Shown in pieces: positions 45,568 to 54,119 of a DNA stretch of 64,000 bases (position 1 is its first letter; the number at the start of each line of letters is the position of its first letter). Source of the DNA: Alloboseaceae bacterium BT-24-1 (GTDB lineage: Bacteria > Pseudomonadota > Alphaproteobacteria > Rhizobiales > Beijerinckiaceae); the NCBI GenBank assembly GCA_025846845.1, contig JAOYTL010000005.1, positions 124,001-188,000 of the forward strand, written 5' to 3'. The translations under genes and the position numbers were made by a program. The notes beneath the pieces are model-generated. The model saw nothing but the letters and a program-made list of their open reading frames with translations. It searched no databases and was not told where the DNA came from.

Positions 45568-46641
45568 ATGTCGTCCGTGGCTTTCCGCAGGCTCGAGAAG
45601 AGCTACGGTTCGTTCCAGATCGTGAAGGGGATCGACCTCGATATCGCCGATCGCGAATTCGTCGTGCTGGTCGGGCCGTCCGGCTGCGGCAAGTCGACGA
45701 CGCTTCGGATGCTGGCCGGGCTCGAAGACATCAGCGGCGGCGAGATCCTCATCGGCGAAAAAGTGGTCAATCGCCTGCCGCCGCGCGAGCGCGACATCGC
45801 CATGGTCTTCCAGGACTATGCGCTCTATCCGCACAAGACCGTGTTCGAGAACATGGCCTTCAGCCTGCGCGTTCGGCGGATGCCAGCCGACGAGATCAAG
45901 ATGCGCATCGCTCAAACCGCGGAAATGCTCGGCATTGGCCAGCTGCTCGAACGGCGGCCGGGCCAGCTCTCGGGCGGCCAGCGCCAACGTGTGGCAATGG
46001 GCCGGGCCATCGTGCGCCGCCCTGCGGTCTTTCTGTTCGACGAGCCGCTGTCCAATCTCGACGCCAAGCTGCGCGGCCAAGTTCGCGGCGAGATCAAGCG
46101 GCTGCATCAAACGATCGGTACGACGATCATCTATGTGACGCATGACCAGGTCGAGGCCATGACGCTCGCCGATCGGATCGTGCTTCTCCGGGCCGGGGAG
46201 ATTGAGCAGGTCGGAACGCCGGACGAGATATACAACCGGCCCGCCAGCATGTTTGTCGGAGGCTTCATCGGCTCCCCGGCGATGAATTTCTGCCGGGCTC
46301 ACATCGCCGGCGACGCGATCCGTCTCGACGGTGGCGCGAGCTTTCCGGTCCACGGCGCGGCGGTTGGAGCCTCGACCGCTCTGGACGGCCGCGAGATCGT
46401 CCTCGGCATTCGGCCGGAGCATTTCCAAATCGGCGGAGACGGCCCGTCCGTGTCCGGGATCGTGCAGGTCGTCGAGCCGCTGGGCTCGGACACGCTGATC
46501 CATTTCTCGTCCGGCAGCGCGACCCTGACGGCGCGCGTTCCGCCGCAGCTACGGCCGGTACCCGGCGAGACGATGACCATCGGCGTCGATCCCACGCGTA
46601 TCCATCTGTTCGATGCGGCGAGCGAACGGGCGCTGCATTGA
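45568..46641 (+). CDS. Sugar ABC importer ATP-binding protein (UgpC/MsmK type)
   Basis: A 357-residue ATPase with Walker A 'LVGPSGCGKSTTLRMLAG' near residue 36, signature 'GQLSGGQRQRVAMGRAIVRR' and Walker B 'VFLFDEPLSNLDAKLRGQ'. The C-terminal third is the regulatory TOBE domain ('IVLGIRPEHFQIGGDG'). The ATG at 45568 follows TTGGAGGAAGAC. Such ATPases energise CUT1 sugar importers. It is the first gene of the sulfoquinovose operon; in Agrobacterium and Rhizobium a similar four-gene importer takes up sulfoquinovosyl glycerol. Confidence 0.88.
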   Translation: MSSVAFRRLEKSYGSFQIVKGIDLDIADREFVVLVGPSGCGKSTTLRMLAGLEDISGGEILIGEKVVNRLPPRERDIAMVFQDYALYPHKTVFENMAFSLRVRRMPADEIKMRIAQTAEMLGIGQLLERRPGQLSGGQRQRVAMGRAIVRRPAVFLFDEPLSNLDAKLRGQVRGEIKRLHQTIGTTIIYVTHDQVEAMTLADRIVLLRAGEIEQVGTPDEIYNRPASMFVGGFIGSPAMNFCRAHIAGDAIRLDGGASFPVHGAAVGASTALDGREIVLGIRPEHFQIGGDGPSVSGIVQVVEPLGSDTLIHFSSGSATLTARVPPQLRPVPGETMTIGVDPTRIHLFDAASERALH

Positions 46642-46701
46642 GCCTGTCGGCCATAGGAAGATGCTGGCGAACACAATGCCGGCACAGAATGGGAGGGTTT
46701 C

Positions 46702-47958
46702 ATGATCAGCAAGCGTGCCCTTGCAGTGCTGCTCGCGGGTTTCGCGATCGGCTCGCCATTGACGGCGTCGGCGCAGACGCAGCTCAGAGCCTTCGTCTCG
46801 AGCCAGCACCGGCCCGATGTCTGGCGCAAGGCCTTCGACCTCTATGAGGCTCGCAATCCGGGGATCAAGGTCGGGCTCGAGACCGGCGGCAACACGTCCG
46901 ACGCCCAGGCGCAGTATCTCAATACCGTCATGACGGCGAAGGACACATCGCTCGACGTGCTGATCCTGGACGTCATCCGCCCAGCGCAATACGCCGCCGC
47001 AGGCTGGACGGTGCCGTTCAACGAGGTGATCGGCTCGGACACGGCGGCCTATATGCAACGCTATCTGCCCGCTTACGCAGAAGCCAACACCATCGACGGG
47101 AAGGTGGTGGCGCTGCCTGCTTTCGCCGACGCCATGTTCCTCTATTACCGCAAGGATCTGCTGGAGAAACACGGCGTCAACCCGCCGCAGAATTGGGACG
47201 AGCTTGCTGTCTCGGCGAAGAAAATCCTCGGCGCCGAGAAGAGCGAGAACCTGCAGGGGCTGTCCTTCCAGGGCAAGGCGATCGAGGGGGCGGTCTGCAC
47301 GTTCCTGCTGCCCTATTGGAGCATGGGCAAGCAACTGGTCAGCAACGGCAAGCTCTCCTTCGATCGCGACACCGCGGTCAAATCCCTGAAGCTCTGGAAG
47401 GATTTTGCGGACCAGGGCGTCGCCAAGAAGAACATTGCCGAGGTCGCCACCGACGATACCCGCAAGGAGTTCCAGGCCGGCAATGTCGTCTTCGCCGTCA
47501 ACTGGTCCTATGCCTGGGGGCAGTTCCAGGGGCCGGAATCGGCGGTGAAGGACAAGGTCGGCGTCGTGAAGCTGCCGGCGGTCGCCGGCGGTTCCTCCGT
47601 CTCCTGCCTCGGCGGTTGGGAATGGGGCGTCTCGACCTATTCCAAGAACAAGACCGAAGCCCAGAAATTCGTGCAGTTCCTGTCGAGCCCGGAAATCTCG
47701 AAGTTCATGGCGATCAATGCGGCGCTGCTGCCGCAGTTCCCGGACGTCTATGCCGATGCCGAGGTCGTCAAGGCGGTTCCGTGGTTCGCGCAGGCGCGCG
47801 CCGTGGTCGACACGGCGAAGTCGCGGCCGGTGACGCCGCGCTACAACGAGGTCAGCGAAATCGTCCGCACCACCGTCAATGCGGTTCTCGCCGGCACGGT
47901 GACGCCGGAACAGGGCGCCGACCAGATGGAGGGCCGGCTGCGGCGGGTGCTGCGCTGA
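46702..47958 (+). CDS. Sugar ABC importer periplasmic binding protein (SmoF-like role)
   Basis: A 418-residue binding protein. Signal peptide 'MISKRALAVLLAGFAIGSPL' ends near TASAQ; the mature part resembles CUT1 binding proteins, with 'YLNTVMTAKDTSLDVLILDV' and 'NVVFAVNWSYAWGQFQGPES'. The neighbours make sulfoquinovose or sulfoquinovosyl glycerol the expected ligand, as for SmoF of Agrobacterium. I could not confirm the sulfonate-binding residues from sequence alone. Confidence 0.85.
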   Translation: MISKRALAVLLAGFAIGSPLTASAQTQLRAFVSSQHRPDVWRKAFDLYEARNPGIKVGLETGGNTSDAQAQYLNTVMTAKDTSLDVLILDVIRPAQYAAAGWTVPFNEVIGSDTAAYMQRYLPAYAEANTIDGKVVALPAFADAMFLYYRKDLLEKHGVNPPQNWDELAVSAKKILGAEKSENLQGLSFQGKAIEGAVCTFLLPYWSMGKQLVSNGKLSFDRDTAVKSLKLWKDFADQGVAKKNIAEVATDDTRKEFQAGNVVFAVNWSYAWGQFQGPESAVKDKVGVVKLPAVAGGSSVSCLGGWEWGVSTYSKNKTEAQKFVQFLSSPEISKFMAINAALLPQFPDVYADAEVVKAVPWFAQARAVVDTAKSRPVTPRYNEVSEIVRTTVNAVLAGTVTPEQGADQMEGRLRRVLR

Positions 47959-47987
47959 GGTTCGGACAGTCTCGTCGGAGCAAGACC

Positions 47988-48932
47988 ATGACGGCGGCGG
48001 CATCGCAAAAGCAGGGCAGCGCGCAAGCCCAAAGCAGAAACGGCGGCTCTTTGTGGTTGCGCGTGCTCGATCCGGGCGAGCGCACGCTTGCTCTGCTTCT
48101 GCTGGCTCCGACGGCGCTGCTCCTGGCGCTGATCATCGTCTACCCAGTCGGCCGGCTGATCTGGACCAGCGTCCACACGCTCTCGCTGACGTCCGGGGCG
48201 CCGGCCGTTTTCTCCGGGCTCGAGAACTACCAGCTGATGCTCGAGGATCCGGTATTCTGGGAGACGACCCGCAACACCGTGCTGATCACGCTGATCACCG
48301 TCCCGGGCGCGCTGGTGGTCGGCCTTTGCCTCGCCCTGATGGCCAATTTGCCCTTTAGGGCGAAATGGCCGGTGCGGCTTTCGCTGCTGATCCCGTGGGC
48401 ATTGCCCTTGTCGTTCGCGGGACTGATCTTCGCCTGGTTCTTCCATTCCGAGTATGGCGTCGTGAACGACGTTCTGCGCCGGATCGGCCTGCCGGGCGTG
48501 ATCTGGTTCAATTCGGCCGGCTGGGCTTTCGCCGCCATCTGTCTGACGATCATCTGGAAGACGTCGTCCTTCATGGCGCTGATCATCCTCGCCGGCCTGC
48601 AGACGATTCCGCGCTCGCTCTACGAAGCCGCCGATGTCGACGGCGCCGGCCGGCTGCGCCAGTTCTGGGAGATCACGCTGCCGCTGCTGCGGCCTTCGAT
48701 CGTCGTCGCACTGATCTTCCGGACGATCACGGCACTCCAGACCTTCGACATCCCGTTCACGATGACGCGCGGCGGGCCCGGCACCGCGACCGCGACGCTC
48801 GCCATGTACATCCATCAGAACACCGTCGATTTCCTCGATCTGGGCTACGGCTCGGCACTGGCGGTCGTGATGTTCGCGCTCTCGATGATCGTGACGGCGC
48901 TCTATCTGCGCATGATCCGGGCGCGGGGTTGA
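47988..48932 (+). CDS. Sugar ABC importer permease 1
   Basis: A 314-residue permease with six membrane segments beginning 'LALLLLAPTALLLALIIVYP' near residue 34. The cytoplasmic coupling motif 'LYEAADVDGAGRLRQFWEI' (EAA loop) lies near residue 210. GTCGGAGCAAGACC precedes the ATG at 47988. It pairs with the next permease. Confidence 0.88.
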   Translation: MTAAASQKQGSAQAQSRNGGSLWLRVLDPGERTLALLLLAPTALLLALIIVYPVGRLIWTSVHTLSLTSGAPAVFSGLENYQLMLEDPVFWETTRNTVLITLITVPGALVVGLCLALMANLPFRAKWPVRLSLLIPWALPLSFAGLIFAWFFHSEYGVVNDVLRRIGLPGVIWFNSAGWAFAAICLTIIWKTSSFMALIILAGLQTIPRSLYEAADVDGAGRLRQFWEITLPLLRPSIVVALIFRTITALQTFDIPFTMTRGGPGTATATLAMYIHQNTVDFLDLGYGSALAVVMFALSMIVTALYLRMIRARG

Positions 48933-48936
48933 AACG

Positions 48937-49800
48937 ATGGCGACCGCTCATTCCGCTGCGAGCCTGACCGGCGGCTCCATGCTCTCCGGCAAGCCGCTGC
49001 GCTTTCTCGTCGGCTTTATCCTCGTCGTGAACGGCATGTTCCCCGCGTTGTGGATCCTTTTCACCTCGCTGAAGACCGAGGCCGAGCTGACCCAGAAGCC
49101 GATCACCTGGTTTCCCCACGCGCCGACCGTCGCGAACTATGTCCGCGCCTTCACCGACCAGCCGCTGCCGCTATTTCTGTTCAACAGTTTCATGGTGGCG
49201 CTGCTCTCGACGATGCTGACCTTGCTGGTCTCGGTCCTGGCCGCCTATGCGCTGGCGCGGCTGAAAATCCGCGGACGCGATCTCATCCTCTCGGCCATCA
49301 TCGCGGTCTCGACCTTCCCGCTGGTCACGCTGCTGGTGCCGCTCTTCGAGATCATGCGCGCGCTCGGCCTGCTCAACAGCTGGGTCGCGCTGATCCTGCC
49401 CTATACCGTGCTGAGCCTTCCGGTCTGCACGCTGATCCTGGTCGCCTTCTTCGAGGGCATTCCGCGCGATCTGGAGAATGCGGCCATGATCGACGGCTGC
49501 ACCCGCATCGGGGCGCTCTTCAAGGTCGTGGTGCCGCTGTCGGCGCCCGGCGTCTTCACCGCGGGGATCATCGCCTTCGTCAACGCGTGGGACGAATTCC
49601 TGCTGGCCTTGTCGTTCAATTCCAGCCCGACGCTTCGTACCTTGCCCGTCGGCGTCACGCTCTATCAGGGCGAGTTCGCCTTTCCCTGGCCGGTGATCTC
49701 GGCTGCGCTCATCGTCGGCATCGTGCCGATCGCCGTGCTGATCGTGATTTTCCAGGAGCGGGTGGTTTCGGGGCTGACCTCGGGCGGGATGAAGGGCTGA
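48937..49800 (+). CDS. Sugar ABC importer permease 2
   Basis: A 287-residue permease with six membrane segments; the EAA loop is 'DLENAAMIDGCTRIGALFKV' near residue 176. It starts 4 nt after the first permease and its stop shares a base with the dehydratase start (TGATG), which ties uptake to catabolism. Confidence 0.88.
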   Translation: MATAHSAASLTGGSMLSGKPLRFLVGFILVVNGMFPALWILFTSLKTEAELTQKPITWFPHAPTVANYVRAFTDQPLPLFLFNSFMVALLSTMLTLLVSVLAAYALARLKIRGRDLILSAIIAVSTFPLVTLLVPLFEIMRALGLLNSWVALILPYTVLSLPVCTLILVAFFEGIPRDLENAAMIDGCTRIGALFKVVVPLSAPGVFTAGIIAFVNAWDEFLLALSFNSSPTLRTLPVGVTLYQGEFAFPWPVISAALIVGIVPIAVLIVIFQERVVSGLTSGGMKG

Positions 49801-51548
49801 TGGCGGCGCCGATGACGAGACGCGGGTTAAGCGAATTGCGCAGTCAGCGCTGGTTCGCGTCCGACGACATGCGCGGCTTCGCCCACCGGCAGCGCACCCA
49901 GCAGATGGGGCTGCGCCGCGAGGAATTTCTCGGCAAGCCCGTCGTCGCGATCATCAATACCTGGAGCGAGATGAGCCCGTGCCATGCCCATCTGCGCGAC
50001 CGGGCCGAGGCGGTGAAACGCGGCGTCTGGCAGGCCGGCGGCTACCCGGTCGAACTGCCGGCGCTGTCGGTCGGCGAGGTCATGGTCAAGCCGACCACCA
50101 TGCTCTACCGCAACTTCCTGGCGATGGAGGTCGAAGAGCTGCTGCGCTCGCATCCGGTCGACGGGGCGGTGCTGCTGGGCGGCTGCGACAAGTCCACGCC
50201 CGGTTTGCTGATGGGCGCGTTCAGCATGGACCTGCCCGTGATCTTCTGCCCGGCCGGACCGATGTCCAACGGCCAATGGCGCGGCCAGAAGACCGGTGCG
50301 GGCACCCATACGCGCAAATATTGGGACGAGCTACGCGCCGGCAACATCACCGAGGCGGACTGGATCGATCTCGAGAGCCGGATGACCCGCTCCTTCGGCA
50401 CCTGCAACACCATGGGCACGGCCTCGACGATGACCTCGATCGCCGAGGCGATGGGGCTGACTCTGCCGGGCGCCTCTTCGATCCCCGCCGCCGACAGCGG
50501 CCATCGTCGCATGGCATCCGAATGCGGCGAGCGTCTCGTCTCGATGATCTTCGAGGATCTACGGCCCTCGCAGCTGATCGACCGGCGCAGCATCCAGAAC
50601 GGCCTCGTCGCCTATATGGCGCTCGGTGGCTCGACCAACGCCGCGGTGCACCTGATCGCCATGGCGCGCCGGGCCGGGGTCGGTCTCGATCTCGACGAGA
50701 TCGAGATGATGGCGGGGCGCGTACCCGTCTGCGCCAATCTGTTCCCGTCGGGCCAGTATCTGATGGAGGATTTCTACTTTGCCGGCGGCCTGCCGGCTCT
50801 GCTGAAGAAATGCGCCGCGTTCCTTGAGCCCGAGGCCGCGACAATCAACGGCCGCAGCCTCGGCGACAACATCTCCGCCGCAGAATGCTTCGACGACGAT
50901 GTCATACGGTCGCCCGCCGATCCGGTCGTGCCGTTGTCGCGCGGCAAGACGGTCGCGGTGCTGCGCGGCAATCTCGCGCCGAATGGGGCGATCATCAAAT
51001 CGTCCGCCGCCGATCCGCGCCTGTTCAAGCATGTCGGGCCGGCGATCGTGTTCGACAGCCCTGCCGAGATGAACCGGCTGATCGACGATCCGGCGCTAGA
51101 GGTTAGCGCCGACAGCGTGCTCGTGCTGCGCAATGCCGGGCCGGTCGGCGCGCCCGGCATGCCGGAATGGGGCAATCTGCCGATCCCAAAGAAGCTGCTG
51201 AAGCAGGGCGTGCGCGACATGCTGCGCATCTGCGACGGCCGGATGAGCGGCACGCATTACGGCACCTGCGTCCTGCATGTCGCGCCGGAGGCGGCGATCG
51301 GCGGTCCGCTGGCGCTCCTGCGAACCGGTGACCTCGTCGCCCTCGATGTCGCAGCCGGGCGATTGGACATGCTTGTCGACGATGCCGAGATCGCGCGCCG
51401 ACGGGCCGCCTGGAAGCCTGCCGCTCCGCTCTACGAGCGCTCCTTCGCCGCGCTTTATCAGCGCCACGTCTCGCAGGCCGACCAAGGTTGCGATTTCGAC
51501 TTCCTGAGCGCTACCGGCCGACCGGTCGCCGAACCCCCGATCTATTGA
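49800..51548 (+). CDS. 6-deoxy-6-sulfo-D-gluconate dehydratase (IlvD/Edd family)
   Basis: A 582-residue dehydratase of the IlvD/Edd family. Iron-sulfur cysteines are Cys61 ('SEMSPCHAHLRD'), Cys129 ('LLGGCDKSTPGLL') and Cys202 ('FGTCNTMGTASTM'). It is predicted to remove water from sulfogluconate to give 2-keto-3,6-dideoxy-6-sulfogluconate. A longer frame beginning in the permease gene was rejected; the ATG at 49800 overlaps the permease stop. The family also includes gluconate, arabonate and xylonate dehydratases, so the call depends on the SQase, lactonase and SDR in the same operon. Confidence 0.85.
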   Translation: MAAPMTRRGLSELRSQRWFASDDMRGFAHRQRTQQMGLRREEFLGKPVVAIINTWSEMSPCHAHLRDRAEAVKRGVWQAGGYPVELPALSVGEVMVKPTTMLYRNFLAMEVEELLRSHPVDGAVLLGGCDKSTPGLLMGAFSMDLPVIFCPAGPMSNGQWRGQKTGAGTHTRKYWDELRAGNITEADWIDLESRMTRSFGTCNTMGTASTMTSIAEAMGLTLPGASSIPAADSGHRRMASECGERLVSMIFEDLRPSQLIDRRSIQNGLVAYMALGGSTNAAVHLIAMARRAGVGLDLDEIEMMAGRVPVCANLFPSGQYLMEDFYFAGGLPALLKKCAAFLEPEAATINGRSLGDNISAAECFDDDVIRSPADPVVPLSRGKTVAVLRGNLAPNGAIIKSSAADPRLFKHVGPAIVFDSPAEMNRLIDDPALEVSADSVLVLRNAGPVGAPGMPEWGNLPIPKKLLKQGVRDMLRICDGRMSGTHYGTCVLHVAPEAAIGGPLALLRTGDLVALDVAAGRLDMLVDDAEIARRRAAWKPAAPLYERSFAALYQRHVSQADQGCDFDFLSATGRPVAEPPIY

Positions 51549-51555
51549 GGACGAG

Positions 51556-52365
51556 ATGACCGGAATCGAAAACCGCTTCAAGCGCTGGCTCGCGGCGCGC
51601 CGGCAGCCTGTCCCGCTCGGCACCTGGCTGATGTCGGCGGCGCCGGCGACGGCAGAGGCCATGGGCCATTGCGGCTTCGATTTCCTCGTCGTCGATATGG
51701 AGCATGTCCCGATCGAGATGTCCGATCTCGCGCATATCCTGCGTGCCGTCGGCTGCACGCCCGCTGAGCCGGTCGCGCGCATGGCCTGGAACGACCAGGT
51801 CCTGATCAAGCGAGCGCTCGATGCCGGCGCGCGGACCCTGATGGTGCCGTTCGTGCAAAACGCTGATGAGGCGCGGGCTGCGGTCTCCTATGCCAAGTAC
51901 CCGCCCGAAGGTGTCCGCGGCGTCGCGGCGATCCATCGCGGCTCGCTCTTCGGCAACGTGGCGGACTATTTCAGGCGCGCCAATGACGAGATCGCGGTGA
52001 TCGTTCAGCTCGAGACGCCGGAGGCGATCGGGCAGCTCGCGGCGATCGCATCGACGCCTGGAGTCGATGCGCTGTTCGTCGGGCCGGGCGACCTCGCGGC
52101 GGCGATGGGGCATATCGGCAACATCGCTCATCCCGACGTTCAGGCATTGATCGAGCGAGCGGCAAGGGAATGCCGCGCTGCCGGTAAGCCGGTCGGTATC
52201 GTCGGCCCCAATCCCGAGATGGTGCAACGCTTCATCGGCTATGGCTATGATTTCACCGCGGTCGCCTCGGACATCGCCATGATGACCGGCCGGGCCCGGG
52301 ATTGGCTCGGCACTCTGCGGCAGGATGCCGAGCCGATGCCCGCCCCGACGACCTCCGCTTACTGA
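51556..52365 (+). CDS. 2-keto-3,6-dideoxy-6-sulfogluconate (KDSG) aldolase, HpcH/HpaI family
   Basis: A 269-residue class II aldolase with His50 ('VVDMEHVPIEM'), Gln151/Glu153 ('VIVQLETPEAIGQ') and Asp179 ('FVGPGDLAAAMG'), the divalent-metal and base positions of this family. In the sulfo-ED pathway this fold splits KDSG to pyruvate and sulfolactaldehyde. It begins 7 nt after the dehydratase. Homologues act on 4-hydroxy-2-oxoacids in other pathways; context decides. Confidence 0.83.
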   Translation: MTGIENRFKRWLAARRQPVPLGTWLMSAAPATAEAMGHCGFDFLVVDMEHVPIEMSDLAHILRAVGCTPAEPVARMAWNDQVLIKRALDAGARTLMVPFVQNADEARAAVSYAKYPPEGVRGVAAIHRGSLFGNVADYFRRANDEIAVIVQLETPEAIGQLAAIASTPGVDALFVGPGDLAAAMGHIGNIAHPDVQALIERAARECRAAGKPVGIVGPNPEMVQRFIGYGYDFTAVASDIAMMTGRARDWLGTLRQDAEPMPAPTTSAY

Positions 52366-52451
52366 AGGCGGCGAGACGCCCTCGGCAAAAATCGCGCGGT
52401 CGCGCTCGGACGAACCTTGCGTTTCGCCGCGCCAGTCAATGGATCGCTGTC

Positions 52452-53339
52452 ATGACCCTTCGTGCCGTCACCTCCGACCAGCAGCGCGCCTTGCTCGGCG
52501 AGTCGCCGCTCTGGTCGGTCGCCGAACAGGCGCTTTACTTCGTCGACATCAAGGGGCGGGCCATCCACCGCTTCGAGCCGGAAACCGGCGGCCATCGCAT
52601 TGTCGCGGTTGCCGAGGACATCGGCTGCATCGGCTTCTGGCCGGGCGGCGGCTTCATCGCCGCGATGCGCTCCGGCATCTGGCGCCTTGATGCAGAGGGC
52701 AATGCTCTGACCAAGCTTGCCGACAATCCCGAGGACCAGCGCATCAGCCGCTTCAACGATGGCTGCGTCGATCCACGCGGACGCTTTCTCGCCGGCACGA
52801 TCGACGAGCCCAAGGACGGCGGCAAAGCGCATCTCTATCGCTACGACCGCAATGGGCTGAGCGTGCTGGCTTCAGGACTGATGACCTCGAACGGGGTCGC
52901 CTTCTCGCCGGATGGACGCACACTCTATCATGCCGACACGCCGCGTTTCGTCGTCCATGCCTACGATTACGATGTGCAGACCGGCACGGCGGCGAACCGG
53001 CGCGTCTTCGTCTCGCTGACGCCGACAGGCGAGGATCGCGGCCGCCCCGACGGCGCGGCGGTCGATGCGGAAGGTTGCTATTGGACGGCCCTCTACGAAG
53101 GCGGGCGCATCCAGCGCTACACTCCCGCGGGCGAACTGCTGGCCGAGCACCGGCTGGCGGCGAAATGCCCGACGATGATCGCGTTTGGCGGGACCGATCT
53201 GAAGACGCTTTTCGTCACCAGCGCCTCGGCCGGTGCCGACGCCGCGGAGCGAGCTGCGTTCCCGGATGCCGGGCGCGTCTTCACGATGTCGGTCGACGTC
53301 CCCGGCCTTCCGCCGACCACCTTCGATCCCGAAGCCTGA
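52452..53339 (+). CDS. 6-deoxy-6-sulfogluconolactonase (SMP-30/gluconolactonase family)
   Basis: A 295-residue six-bladed propeller lactonase. It shows 'LLGESPLWSVAEQALYFVDI' (metal-binding Glu near residue 17), 'SRFNDGCVDPRGRFLAGTID' (Asn near 101) and 'DGAAVDAEGCYWTALYEGGR' (Asp near 199). It should hydrolyse sulfogluconolactone formed by the SQ dehydrogenase. I use the ATG at 52452; a frame open from 52302 runs through the aldolase end. A gap of 86 nt precedes it. Confidence 0.84.
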   Translation: MTLRAVTSDQQRALLGESPLWSVAEQALYFVDIKGRAIHRFEPETGGHRIVAVAEDIGCIGFWPGGGFIAAMRSGIWRLDAEGNALTKLADNPEDQRISRFNDGCVDPRGRFLAGTIDEPKDGGKAHLYRYDRNGLSVLASGLMTSNGVAFSPDGRTLYHADTPRFVVHAYDYDVQTGTAANRRVFVSLTPTGEDRGRPDGAAVDAEGCYWTALYEGGRIQRYTPAGELLAEHRLAAKCPTMIAFGGTDLKTLFVTSASAGADAAERAAFPDAGRVFTMSVDVPGLPPTTFDPEA

Positions 53340-53350
53340 GGGACCGCGTC

Positions 53351-54109
53351 GTGACCTATGATGGCGTCAGCTATTCGTCTCTGCGCGGTCGCCGGGTGCT
53401 GGTCACCGGCGGGGCGTCCGGTATCGGACAAGAGCTCGTGCGCGCCTACGCGGCGCAGGGCGCGCGCGTCGCCTTCGTCGACATCGACGTGCCCGGCGGC
53501 GAGAGCACGGCCGAGCAGACCGGCGCCCGCTTCCACCACTGCGACCTCACCGATATCGCGCAGCTGCGCCGGACCGTCGCTGCGATCGAGGCTGAACTCG
53601 GCGGGATCGACGTGCTCCTGAACAATGCCGGCAAGGATGACCGCCACGAAATGGCGGGCGTCGAGCCGGAGGACTGGCGCCGGGCGCTGTCCTTCAATCT
53701 CGACCACCAGTTCTTCGCGACCCAGGCGGTCTCGGACGGCATGAAGCGGCGCGGGAGCGGCTCGATCGTGATGTTCGGCTCGGTCTCGTGGATGCGCGGG
53801 CGCCCCGGCATGGTCGGCTATACGACCGCCAAAGCAGCGATCAACGGGCTGACGCGCACACTGGCGCGCGAACTCGGAAGCTTCGGTATCCGGGTCAACT
53901 GCATCGTGCCGGGCGCGATCGCGACCGAGCGCCAGCAAAGGCTCTGGGCCACGCCGGAGCAGGAACGCCAGTTCATCGAGCTACAGGCCCTGAAAATTCG
54001 GCTCGACGCCAGCCATGTCGCGCGCCTCGCGCTCTTCCTCGGCTCGGACGAGAGCGCCGGATCGACCGGCGCGAACTTCGTCGTCGATGCCGGACTGACC
54101 CAGAACTGA
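53351..54109 (+). CDS. Sulfoquinovose 1-dehydrogenase (short-chain dehydrogenase)
   Basis: A 252-residue SDR with the NAD motif 'LVTGGASGIGQELVRAYAAQ' at residue 18, 'LLNNAGKDDR' at 89, and the catalytic set Ser144, Tyr157 and Lys161 ('GYTTAKAAINGL'). The start is a GTG at 53351 with GAGGGAC upstream; no ATG fits in frame nearby. It is placed between the lactonase and the SQase, the expected place of the enzyme that oxidises sulfoquinovose to the lactone. SDR sequence alone would not give the substrate. Confidence 0.83.
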   Translation: MTYDGVSYSSLRGRRVLVTGGASGIGQELVRAYAAQGARVAFVDIDVPGGESTAEQTGARFHHCDLTDIAQLRRTVAAIEAELGGIDVLLNNAGKDDRHEMAGVEPEDWRRALSFNLDHQFFATQAVSDGMKRRGSGSIVMFGSVSWMRGRPGMVGYTTAKAAINGLTRTLARELGSFGIRVNCIVPGAIATERQQRLWATPEQERQFIELQALKIRLDASHVARLALFLGSDESAGSTGANFVVDAGLTQN

Positions 54110-54119
54110 AGGATAGCGC